The translations under genes were made by a program, and so were the position numbers. DNA of 21,875 nucleotides from Bacteroidetes bacterium UBA6183. GTDB lineage: Bacteria > Bacteroidota > Bacteroidia > UKL13-3. Location: assembly GCA_002422865.1 (NCBI GenBank), contig DITN01000091.1, forward strand, positions 1 through 21,875. The letters are read 5' to 3'. The first letter of the stretch is position 1, and each line of letters begins with the position of its first letter. Below the pieces are notes generated by a model. It was not told the origin of the DNA, did not search any database, and was given only the letters and a program-made list of their open reading frames with translations. Positions 15,263 through 21,416 of the stretch are shown here, piece after piece.

Positions 15263-15355
15263 GAGATTATAGTACTTTATATCCGCATAATTTGCGGAGA
15301 ATATTTTATTTGCGGAGAATAAAGCCTATATTTGTCGCATAATTTGCGGAGAATA
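15257..15355 (+). repeat. Iterated 13-bp direct repeats upstream of the Fic gene
   Basis: TTTGCGGAGAATA occurs exactly at 15291-15303, 15309-15321 and 15343-15355. A diverged copy (10 of 13) lies at 15257-15269. The first and last exact copies extend to a 20-bp identity, CGCATAATTTGCGGAGAATA (15284-15303 and 15336-15355). Part of each unit is palindromic, best seen as TCCGCA-TAATT-TGCGGA at 15282-15298. The copies flank and fill the predicted promoter, as expected of operator sites. Confidence 0.8.
15304..15334 (+). promoter_or_regulatory. Predicted promoter of the Fic gene
   Basis: A perfect -7 box TATATTTG (15327-15334) is preceded, after 19 bp, by TTTT (15304-15307), a 3-of-4 match to the -33 box. 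Transcription would start near 15341, 18 nt before the ATG. Direct-repeat copies abut the -33 box, fill the spacer, and cover the start site. Confidence 0.6.
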
Positions 15356-15358
15356 GAA

Positions 15359-16462
15359 ATGTACATTCATGAAAATCAAAACTGGACCGACTTCACTTGG
15401 GATAATAAAAAAGTGATGATTAAGCTTGGCGAGGTCAGAAACCTGCAAGGAAAGCTTTTGGGCAGGATGGAATCGCTTGGTTTTGATTTACAGAACGAGG
15501 CAGTTTTAAATACGTTAACTTTAGACATCATCAAATCATCTGAAATTGAAGGTGAAATTTTAGATATTCAACAAGTTCGTTCATCAATTGCAAGAAAACT
15601 AGGAATTAACATGCCTGGTATAGTTGACGCTGAGCGCCATGTTGACGGAATTGTAGAAATGATGCTTGACGCCACTCAAAAGTATTTTACACCTTTAACA
15701 AAGGATAGATTATTTGGTTGGCATGCGGCTCTTTTTCCTTCCGGATGGAGTAATCTTTATAAAATTACAGTTGCTGATTGGAGAAAAGATACAACCGGTC
15801 CTATGCAAGTTGTTTCCGGCCCCATGGGAAAAGAAAAAGTCCATTTTGAAGCACCAAATTCTGATAGAATTGAAGCAGAAATGGCAAAGTTTTTAAGTTG
15901 GGTTGAAAACGAAAATGAAACCGATTTAGTGCTGAAATCTGCAATAGCTCATTTATGGTTTGTTACCATTCATCCATTTGATGACGGAAATGGACGTATA
16001 ACCAGGGCTATTACAGATATGATATTGGCGCGTTCCGACAAAAGTAACAAACGTTTTTATAGTATGTCTTCACAAATAAGAATAGAAAGGAAACTTTATT
16101 ACGAAAACCTTGAGAAAACGCAAAAAGGAAATTCAGATATTACAACATGGATTTTATGGTTTTTACAGTGTTTAATTAATGCCATTCAATCAACAGAAAT
16201 AACACTTTCAAAAGTTCTTTATAAAGCTGAATTCTGGAAATTGCACGCTGCCACAATTCTAAACGAAAGACAGCAAAATATGATGAACAGATTATTGGAT
16301 GGATTTGAAGGAAAGTTAACAACCAGTAAGTGGGCAAAAATCAATAAATGTTCTCAAGATACGGCCCTAAGAGACATACAAGACTTAATGATGAAGAATA
16401 TTTTGCAAAAAGAAACGAGCGGTGGACGAAGTACCAACTATGAATTGATTAAAAATGCCTAA
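15359..16462 (+). CDS. Fic family protein (DUF4172 N-terminus, wHTH C-terminus)
   Basis: Fic enzymes transfer AMP (rarely other groups) from nucleotides to hydroxyls of target proteins. The canonical core HPFDDGNGR is at residues 205-213, with catalytic H205 intact. An N-terminal inhibitory motif S-x-x-x-E-G (S60 to G65, in KSSEIEGE) marks a class II, self-inhibited Fic. The first 60 residues look like DUF4172 and the last 70 (NERQQNMMNRLLDGFEGKLT onward) form a winged-helix domain, with SQDTALRDIQDL as the recognition helix. The start is ATG 15359; an upstream TTG frame from 15332 would overlap the -7 box. Arginines are largely AGA/AGG, unlike host genes. The wHTH together with the repeat array in its own promoter suggests autoregulation. 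No antitoxin gene is adjacent. Confidence 0.92.
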   Translation: MYIHENQNWTDFTWDNKKVMIKLGEVRNLQGKLLGRMESLGFDLQNEAVLNTLTLDIIKSSEIEGEILDIQQVRSSIARKLGINMPGIVDAERHVDGIVEMMLDATQKYFTPLTKDRLFGWHAALFPSGWSNLYKITVADWRKDTTGPMQVVSGPMGKEKVHFEAPNSDRIEAEMAKFLSWVENENETDLVLKSAIAHLWFVTIHPFDDGNGRITRAITDMILARSDKSNKRFYSMSSQIRIERKLYYENLEKTQKGNSDITTWILWFLQCLINAIQSTEITLSKVLYKAEFWKLHAATILNERQQNMMNRLLDGFEGKLTTSKWAKINKCSQDTALRDIQDLMMKNILQKETSGGRSTNYELIKNA

Positions 16463-16537
16463 CGGTAACTAATAACTTAAACAAATTTTATCTCTATTCT
16501 TAAATCCGCTACTACTTTTATACTTTCCATTCCCCCC

Positions 16538-17278
16538 CTAATTCAACTTCACCAAATCATCAATCTTTTTGTACAGCTTTTGCTCCATGCGGTAAGCCAT
16601 TGGCACCAAAATTTCTTCTTCAATGCGGCTGTGTTCTTTTAGGTCGGCTTCAAAGGTTTTTAATTCGTTCATCAATACTTTGTAAGCCAAATTATCGCGG
16701 ATGTCTACCGCATAATTTTTTAGCAATATTCTAATGTTATGCATTTCATCATCATCGTGGTGGTGTTTCATGATAAAATCTTTAATGCTAAAATCTTTTA
16801 CCTGCACCAACATCGAGTTGTTAAAGTCGATGGTGTAATGCTCCAATTTTTTAATGTAAGGAAACACCTTTTCGTTTTCGTAAGCAATGTGCTTTAAAAA
16901 ATCGGTTTTAAAGGTATTAAATATATTGGCCAACAAGTGCAATTGCGGGTAGTTGTCGCTTAGTTGTATTTGTGCCTGATGAATGTGATGCTCGATAACC
17001 GGCAACATACGCTGCGCATAGTTGTGGTGGTTGTTTAACAAGTACGTACACAAGCTTGATGGGGCATAATGTTTCAACTTTTCTAAATCAGGGTTATCGG
17101 TTTTAAATTCCTGTTTTAGCAAAGCCAACTCAATACTCTTGCCATCAATGTTTTTAAGTTTACATACCTCATCTAAAGTAAATTGCAAATACGAAAACGC
17201 ATCAATACCATGCCAATGCATTACCGATGCATAACCGTGGTTGTGTTCTAATAATTCGCCTATATTTTTGTGAAGCAT
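16538..17278 (-). CDS. Hemerythrin-domain di-iron protein (YtfE/ScdA/RIC-like)
   Basis: This is a cytoplasmic hemerythrin-like protein of the iron-sulfur-cluster repair (RIC) type, involved in recovery from nitrosative or oxidative damage. The N-terminal part (NIGELLEHNHGYASVMHWHGID, about 5-26) resembles the ScdA_N domain. The usual Cys-Cys pair after GID is replaced by AFS. The hemerythrin bundle shows the expected ligand pattern: H84/H85, H130 with E134 (KHIAYENEKVFP), the H172-H174 cluster, and H216 with E220 (LKEHSRIEEEILVPM). I chose ATG 17278 over an upstream TTG. It is a monocistronic minus-strand gene whose stop codon sits on a run of seven Cs (16532-16538, plus strand). With the CC pair lost, a pure oxygen- or NO-sensing role is an alternative. 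Confidence 0.85.
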   Translation of the reverse strand: MLHKNIGELLEHNHGYASVMHWHGIDAFSYLQFTLDEVCKLKNIDGKSIELALLKQEFKTDNPDLEKLKHYAPSSLCTYLLNNHHNYAQRMLPVIEHHIHQAQIQLSDNYPQLHLLANIFNTFKTDFLKHIAYENEKVFPYIKKLEHYTIDFNNSMLVQVKDFSIKDFIMKHHHDDDEMHNIRILLKNYAVDIRDNLAYKVLMNELKTFEADLKEHSRIEEEILVPMAYRMEQKLYKKIDDLVKLN

Positions 17279-17406
17279 ACCGTACAAAACTAACTTTTTT
17301 GATGAAAAATAATATGCATATCCTCAAACTTAACAGTTTGCTATAAAATGGACTGCCATTAAATTTGAAACGCCTTTATATTAAACAATGCCAGAAGGAT
17401 TCTATT

Positions 17407-17602
17407 GGCCTACGAGAATTTTACTTAACAATCAATGAGGGCGTTTGAGCAATGGCCATTGTAAGCAATCCTGAAACGCAGTGGCTTGGATTGCGCGGAA
17501 AAAACGTACTCAGTAGATTGTTGTAAAATTCTCGTAAGCCTTGATTTTTTGTTTACTTTTTTATCAAGAAAAAAGTGAAGGCGGTTTGGGTGCCAACCCA
17601 AA
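17407..17602. repeat. Nested inverted-repeat element (REP/MITE-like)
   Basis: The outer arms TACGAGAATTTTAC (17411-17424) and GTAAAATTCTCGTA (17523-17536) are exact complements. They extend inward with AACAATC / GATTGTT after a 2-nt bulge, and outward with GGC / GCC after one mismatch. Inside are the perfect palindrome CAATGGCCATTG (17450-17461) and two mutually exclusive stems: GCGTTT / AAACGC (17441-17446, 17474-17479) and GCAATCC / GGATTGC (17465-17471, 17488-17494). Directly after come CTTGAT / ATCAAG (17540-17545, 17563-17568) and TTTGGGT / ACCCAAA (17585-17591, 17596-17602). There is no transposase. It may be a miniature mobile element or REP-type repeat. Confidence 0.6.
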
Positions 17603-17636
17603 AGAAGAGTGATTTTTATTTTAAAAGAAGTTTAAA

Positions 17637-17797
17637 ATGGAACATACCCATCAATATGAAACCTTAACGCCCTCTTTAGAACATCCTCATAAATACTGGA
17701 TTATCAGGAAATCATAAAAATTACTAATAATCTAACGGATGTACGTAAAAAATTTATTCATGTAACCCAAATTATGACAAGTTGGTTTGATACCTAA
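17637..17797 (+). pseudogene. Possible frameshifted remnant of a small protein
   Basis: An ATG at 17637 opens a 26-codon frame (MEHTHQYETLTPSLEHPHKY and then WIIRKS) that stops at 17717. In another frame an uninterrupted stretch ITNNLTDVRKKFIHVTQIMT continues to a stop at 17797. Joined by a one-base shift near 17710 these would make a protein of about 50 residues of plausible composition. There is no homology that I recognise, so this may be chance. Confidence 0.25.
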
Positions 17798-17909
17798 TGA
17801 AAAAGACCATCAAAAGCCTATTTTTACGGGTTAAATTATAGTGAATCAAATGGTTCGCTTTTGCAAAGCTCCTTTTGATTAATTTGAATTAAATTCGCAC
17901 CGCATTTTA

Positions 17910-18575
17910 ATGACAATTACACTTTACAAAACCAACGACAACTCTGATACGCTTTACAACAGCGAATTGGATGAAACCTACCATTCTCGTAATGGAGCGG
18001 TAGAAGAATCGTTGTATGTGTTTTTAAAACAAGGGTTTGAGTTGGCATCAACCCAAAAACAAAAAATAAAGGTACTTGAGATTGGATTTGGAACCGGATT
18101 AAACACCATTTTAACGGCCCAAAAGGCTGCAGAAATGAATGCCATGTGCGAGTATGTTGCTTTAGAAACTAATCCACTTGATATTGGGTTAATTGAACGC
18201 CTTAACTACCATCAATTTTTAAAGCCTGAGTTTGTGCCCATATTTAAACGTATGCACCAATGCGGTTGGGATACCTGGCAAAACATCAACCCTTATTTTA
18301 ATTTATACAAGGCCAATACCGGTGTGCATCAATTTAAACACAACCAACTTTTTGATGTGGTGTATTTTGATGCTTTTGGACCGGATAAACAACCTGAAAT
18401 GTGGACAGCTGATGTGTTTGCCAATGTATACGCACATTTAAACTCAGGAGGTATTTTTGTAACCTACAGTGCCAAAGGCGAGGTAAAAAGAACCCTTAAA
18501 AACATTGGTTTTGATGTGGCACGTTTACCAGGACCACCACGCAAACGCCACATGTTACGCGCCATAAAACCTTAA
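17910..18575 (+). CDS. mnmD: tRNA mnm5s2U34 methyltransferase, MnmD (MnmC methylase domain alone)
   Basis: This enzyme methylates 5-aminomethyl(-2-thio)uridine at the tRNA wobble position, using S-adenosylmethionine. It corresponds to the N-terminal methylase half of E. coli MnmC. The SAM-binding loop is VLEIGFGTGLN (55-65), followed by an acidic strand end ALETNPLD. The family signature YFDAFGPDKQPEMW is at 152-165, then TYSAKGEVKRTLKNIGF near 185-201 and PGPPRKRHML at 207-216. Its 221 residues fit the stand-alone version. It is the first gene of a three-gene operon; the next gene starts 2 bp after its stop and resembles the other, FAD-dependent half of MnmC. Assignment is secure. Confidence 0.93.
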   Translation: MTITLYKTNDNSDTLYNSELDETYHSRNGAVEESLYVFLKQGFELASTQKQKIKVLEIGFGTGLNTILTAQKAAEMNAMCEYVALETNPLDIGLIERLNYHQFLKPEFVPIFKRMHQCGWDTWQNINPYFNLYKANTGVHQFKHNQLFDVVYFDAFGPDKQPEMWTADVFANVYAHLNSGGIFVTYSAKGEVKRTLKNIGFDVARLPGPPRKRHMLRAIKP

Positions 18576-18577
18576 TT

Positions 18578-19609
18578 ATGCATTACCATCAAATTATTGT
18601 AGGACAAGGTTTAGCGGGTAGTTTACTGGCTTACCAACTGATGAAGTTAAACCAACAGGTTTTGGTGGTTGATAACGGAAAAGTCAATTCATCATCGCGT
18701 ATTGCAGCAGGTATGTACACACCCATTAGCGGGAAACGTATGGTAAAATCGTGGATGGTAGATACGCTTTACCCCGAGTTGATAAGCACTTACAAAGATT
18801 TAGAAAACCTTTTAGGCACCTCATTTTTAAACGACATCAACATACAAATGAGTTTTGCCAGCATTAAAGAGCAAAACGATTTTTACAGCGCGTTAAATGA
18901 TAAAATTAAACCGTACGTAATTACCGAAACAACACCTCACCAAGGCTTAAATGCGCCTTTTGGTGCAGTTGAAATTACACATAGCGGTTGGTTAAATACC
19001 CTTGTATTCTTGGATGCATTTAAAAAATACTTATCAAACAAAAACAGCTTTATACAAGATGAGTTTGATTATGATGCATTAAGTTACCGCGACAACAAGT
19101 GGCATTACAAAAACCACTCGGCAAACAGCATGGTATTTTGCCAGGGCTATCAAAACAAAAACAACCCCTACTTTAAACACATACCGGTAATTGACAACAA
19201 AGGCGATGTATTTAAAATAAAAACAGCCGCTTTAAACAACCAAAAAATATACAAGCGTGGCGCTTATGCCGTTAATTTGTTTGATGATGTATTTAAAGTT
19301 GGTGCTACTTATAAATGGGATAACGACAACACCACTCCTACCCCGCAAGGGTATGAAGAACTAAAAGACAAAACTGATGTTTTAATACATGGAAATTATG
19401 AGGTATTGGAACATGTAGTAGGTATACGACCAACCACCAAAGACCGCAGGCCCATTTTGGGAAAACACGAACAGGAACACAACATGTATTTGTTTAACGG
19501 GCTTGGAAGTAAGGGCGTTTTAATTGCGCCCTATTTTAGTAAAATAATGGCTGATTTTATTTTAAACAATACAGTAATTGACAAAGAAATAAGCACAAAC
19601 AGATTTTAA
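18578..19609 (+). CDS. FAD-dependent oxidoreductase, probable MnmC(o)-like partner of MnmD
   Basis: This DAO-family flavoprotein has 343 residues. The FAD-binding Rossmann loop is IIVGQGLAGSLLA, with G9, G11 and G14, followed by VDNGKVNSSSRIAAGMYTPI. The C-terminus, VVGIRPTTKDRRPILGKHE and then FNGLGSKGVLIAPYFSKIMA, has the same layout as the end of E. coli MnmC (an R-x-x-T-x-D-x-x-P-x-x-G motif, then FAALGSRG and APLCAEILA). In E. coli that domain oxidatively removes the carboxymethyl group of cmnm5U34 to give nm5U34, the substrate of the methylase. The gene starts 2 bp after mnmD and ends 1 bp before the hydrolase gene, supporting a split MnmC made of two proteins. The oxidase activity on tRNA is inferred from domain similarity and position. 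Confidence 0.85.
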   Translation: MHYHQIIVGQGLAGSLLAYQLMKLNQQVLVVDNGKVNSSSRIAAGMYTPISGKRMVKSWMVDTLYPELISTYKDLENLLGTSFLNDINIQMSFASIKEQNDFYSALNDKIKPYVITETTPHQGLNAPFGAVEITHSGWLNTLVFLDAFKKYLSNKNSFIQDEFDYDALSYRDNKWHYKNHSANSMVFCQGYQNKNNPYFKHIPVIDNKGDVFKIKTAALNNQKIYKRGAYAVNLFDDVFKVGATYKWDNDNTTPTPQGYEELKDKTDVLIHGNYEVLEHVVGIRPTTKDRRPILGKHEQEHNMYLFNGLGSKGVLIAPYFSKIMADFILNNTVIDKEISTNRF

Positions 19610-19610
19610 C

Positions 19611-20384
19611 ATGATTACATTAAACTATAAAGAATACGGCAGCGGAGAAAAATACTTAATTATTTTACACGGCTTTTTAGGCTCGCTTGATAATTGGCAC
19701 AGCTTGGCTACAGAATGGGGCAACCATGGTTTACATGTTTTTGTGGTTGATCAACGGAATCATGGTAAATCACCACATACTTCAGCACACAGTATTCCTT
19801 TAATGGTGGGTGATGTGAAGGATTTTATGGAGCAACACCACATACCAAAATCATCCTTATTGGGCCATAGCATGGGTGGCAAAGTGGCCATGCAATTTGC
19901 CTTATCGCACCCGGAGTTGACAGAAAAATTGATTGTGGCTGATATGGCTCCTCGCCCCTACCGCAATGGCGCACATGATGATGTGTTTAAAGCCATTAAC
20001 AATGTTGATTTAAGCCAAGCACAAACGCGTAAAGATGTAGAGCAAGCCATGGCGCAATACTTGGGCGATTTTGGTACCCGACAATTTGTAATGAAAGGTT
20101 TGGACCGTTTGGATGAATCGCACTACAAATGGAAGTTTAATGTAGATGTACTTAAACGCGATTATGTAAATATTTTACAAGAGATTTATTCCTTAAATCA
20201 TTTTTTAGGTGATGCGATGTTTATTAAAGGAGGTAATTCGCTTTATGTGCAAGAAAAGGATTTACCTGCTATACACAAATTGTTTCCGCACTACAAATTG
20301 GTTACGGTTGAAGATGCAGGTCATTGGTTACATGCCGATAAACCGAAGGTAGTATTTGAAGAAGTAATGAACTTTTTGGCATAG
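19611..20384 (+). CDS. Alpha/beta-fold hydrolase (YbfF-like esterase)
   Basis: This cytoplasmic serine hydrolase has 257 residues. The oxyanion region is ILHGFLGSLDNWH (18-30), then VVDQRNHGKSPHT near 45-57. The nucleophile elbow is GHSMGG with S87, and the catalytic histidine is H238 in EDAGHWLHAD. A lid region lies about 120-195. It looks most like the YbfF esterase branch; the natural substrate is unknown. It is the third gene of the operon, 1 bp after the flavoprotein. Its last 58 bp, including the stop codon, are repeated 997 bp downstream with only synonymous differences, so its 3' end may have been exchanged during insertion of the TA module. Confidence 0.9.
   Translation: MITLNYKEYGSGEKYLIILHGFLGSLDNWHSLATEWGNHGLHVFVVDQRNHGKSPHTSAHSIPLMVGDVKDFMEQHHIPKSSLLGHSMGGKVAMQFALSHPELTEKLIVADMAPRPYRNGAHDDVFKAINNVDLSQAQTRKDVEQAMAQYLGDFGTRQFVMKGLDRLDESHYKWKFNVDVLKRDYVNILQEIYSLNHFLGDAMFIKGGNSLYVQEKDLPAIHKLFPHYKLVTVEDAGHWLHADKPKVVFEEVMNFLA
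20327..20384 (+). repeat. Direct repeat copy 1: 3' end of the hydrolase gene
   Basis: These 58 bp encode the hydrolase C-terminus LHADKPKVVFEEVMNFLA and a TAG stop. They match 21324-21381 at 54 of 58 positions. The four differences are CCG/CCC, GAA/GAG, GTA/GTG and TAG/TAA, all at third codon positions and all synonymous. Confidence 0.9.
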
Positions 20385-20434
20385 TTATAATTAGTTATTA
20401 AGCCTAATAGCTTTTACACGGACAATGTGATAAT

Positions 20435-20473
20435 CATCCCAAAAAGAGAACACCTTTGTGGATGTGTTTTTTC
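20435..20473 (+). terminator. Probable terminator of the mnmD operon
   Basis: CATCC (20435-20439) pairs with GGATG (20460-20464), extended by an imperfect CAAAAAG / CTTTG inner stem. TGTTTTTTCT with six Ts follows. It lies about 50 bp after the hydrolase stop and before the TA promoter. Confidence 0.5.
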
Positions 20474-20516
20474 TTACGATTCAATGAAGGGCAAGCTTTA
20501 TGCCTATTTCGTTGGT

Positions 20517-20547
20517 TTTGAACAGAGCAACAAAAACGCTACATTTG
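20517..20547 (+). promoter_or_regulatory. Consensus promoter of the TA module, nearly leaderless
   Basis: TTTG (20517-20520), exactly 19 bp, then TACATTTG (20540-20547) is a perfect match to the Bacteroidota housekeeping promoter. With G20547 at -7 the transcript would start near 20554, within two bases of the antitoxin ATG at 20552, so the message would have essentially no leader. Confidence 0.75.
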
Positions 20548-20551
20548 AACT

Positions 20552-20779
20552 ATGAAAGTACTGACACTGAATATTCCTGATTCGTTAGAAGTTGATAATC
20601 GCGACATAGCAATGTTGGTTGCAACACAACTTTATCAACAAGGTAAACTTTCGCTGGGACAGGCTGCCGAATTAGCTGGACTAACTAAGCGAACTTTTGC
20701 CGAATTGTTAGGTAGCTATAATGTTTCAATCTTCAATTATCCTGCAACAGACTTATCAAAAGACGTTGCAAATGCATAA
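20552..20779 (+). CDS. UPF0175 family antitoxin
   Basis: This 75-residue protein fits the UPF0175 family, the DNA-binding antitoxin commonly paired with DUF3368 PIN-like toxins. The N-terminal strand MKVLTLNIPDSLEV probably forms the dimer sheet. The helix-turn-helix part is LYQQGKLSLGQAAELAGLTK with RTFAELLGSYNV. The C-terminal tail (FNYPATDLSKDVANA) is where such antitoxins wrap and block their toxin. It overlaps the toxin gene by 8 bp. The antitoxin presumably represses the promoter directly in front of it. It is complete and appears functional. Confidence 0.88.
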   Translation: MKVLTLNIPDSLEVDNRDIAMLVATQLYQQGKLSLGQAAELAGLTKRTFAELLGSYNVSIFNYPATDLSKDVANA

Positions 20780-21230
20780 GATAATCATCTCTGATACTAG
20801 CTGTTTTATTATCCTAACAAATATTGGAGAACTAGACCTTTTACATAAAGTATACGGACAGATTACAACCACAGTCGAAATTGCTACTGAATTTGGTGAA
20901 ACACTCCCTGAATGGGTTGAAATCATTACGGTGAAAGACAAATCCAAGCAACTGCTCTTGGAAATGCAAATAGATAAGGGAGAGTCAAGTGCAATTGCAT
21001 TAGCAATGGAAATCACTAATAGCATAGTAATTATTGACGACTACAAGGCTAGGAAAATTGCAGAAAAACTTGGCCTCACATACACCGGAACTATTGGAGT
21101 AATTATTAAAGCGAAACTTCTTGGGATTATACCTTCAATTAAACCGCTACTAGAAAGAATTAAGCAGACTGATTTTCGTTTATCAGCAGACATAGAATTG
21201 CAAGCTTTAAAGGAAGCCAAAGAGATATAG
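20772..21230 (+). CDS. DUF3368 PIN-like ribonuclease toxin
   Basis: This is a PIN-domain-type toxin of 152 residues (DUF3368, COG2405), expected to cleave RNA when its antitoxin is degraded. Acidic metal-site candidates are D8 in IISDTSCFIIL, E71 in DKGESSAIALA and D89-D90 in VIIDDYKARKIAEKLG. The family phrase LTYTGTIGVIIKAKLLGIIP with the conserved TGT is present, followed by KPLLERIKQTDFRLS. The start is ATG 20772, inside the last codons of the antitoxin gene; the frame is open to 20721, but that would place 17 further residues inside the antitoxin. All core residues are intact, so the toxin is probably active. Confidence 0.88.
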   Translation: MHKIIISDTSCFIILTNIGELDLLHKVYGQITTTVEIATEFGETLPEWVEIITVKDKSKQLLLEMQIDKGESSAIALAMEITNSIVIIDDYKARKIAEKLGLTYTGTIGVIIKAKLLGIIPSIKPLLERIKQTDFRLSADIELQALKEAKEI

Positions 21231-21323
21231 TAACGCCAGTACCAGTATATAGCACGTTATAAAGTTTTATACCAAGTGATACTTATACTAGACCCCAAAA
21301 ATAATCAAACAAGTATATAGTTA

Positions 21324-21381
21324 GTTACATGCCGATAAACCCAAGGTAGTATTTGAGGAAGTGATGAACTTTTTGGCATAA
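21324..21381 (+). repeat. Direct repeat copy 2: displaced 3' end of the hydrolase gene
   Basis: This is the second copy of the hydrolase end, preceded by an in-frame TAG where copy 1 has TGG, so it is not translated as part of a protein. It ends in TAA and lies 36 bp before the outer-membrane-type gene. It probably represents the original neighbour arrangement, hydrolase followed directly by that gene. Confidence 0.9.
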
Positions 21382-21416
21382 TTTGTGTAAACTGCTGCGC
21401 ATCAAACCTAACCCGT

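Larger units (their letters stand above)
17279..17909. other. 630-bp intergenic region: structured repeat element and possible gene remnant
   Basis: This gap between the divergent hemerythrin and mnmD genes holds a nested inverted-repeat element (17407-17602) and possibly a frameshifted small reading frame (17637-17797). The last 110 bp before mnmD are AT-rich and presumably contain its promoter; TTAATTTG (17880-17887) is a weak -7 candidate. No RNA gene is recognised. Confidence 0.6.
20327..21381. mobile_element. Putative TA-carrying insertion at the hydrolase 3' end
   Basis: A region of about 1 kb containing only a toxin-antitoxin module is bounded by direct repeats of the hydrolase gene end. 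Elements that integrate at a gene's 3' end bring their own copy of that end and push the original downstream. Four purely synonymous differences between the copies fit that history better than a recent local duplication. No integrase or transposase lies inside, so the mechanism is unknown; homologous exchange followed by deletion is an alternative. Confidence 0.5.

Noticed and set aside
15257..15355. Short CRISPR-like array
   Set aside because: The repeats are only 13-20 bp, unevenly spaced by 5-22 bp, and sit in a promoter; no cas gene is present. Operator sites explain them better.
15332..15358. Upstream TTG start for the Fic gene
   Set aside because: The TTG is part of the -7 promoter box and lies before the predicted transcription start, so it cannot be translated from this promoter.
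20756..21025. Minus-strand open frame across the toxin gene
   Set aside because: It is antisense to a complete DUF3368 toxin with intact family motifs.
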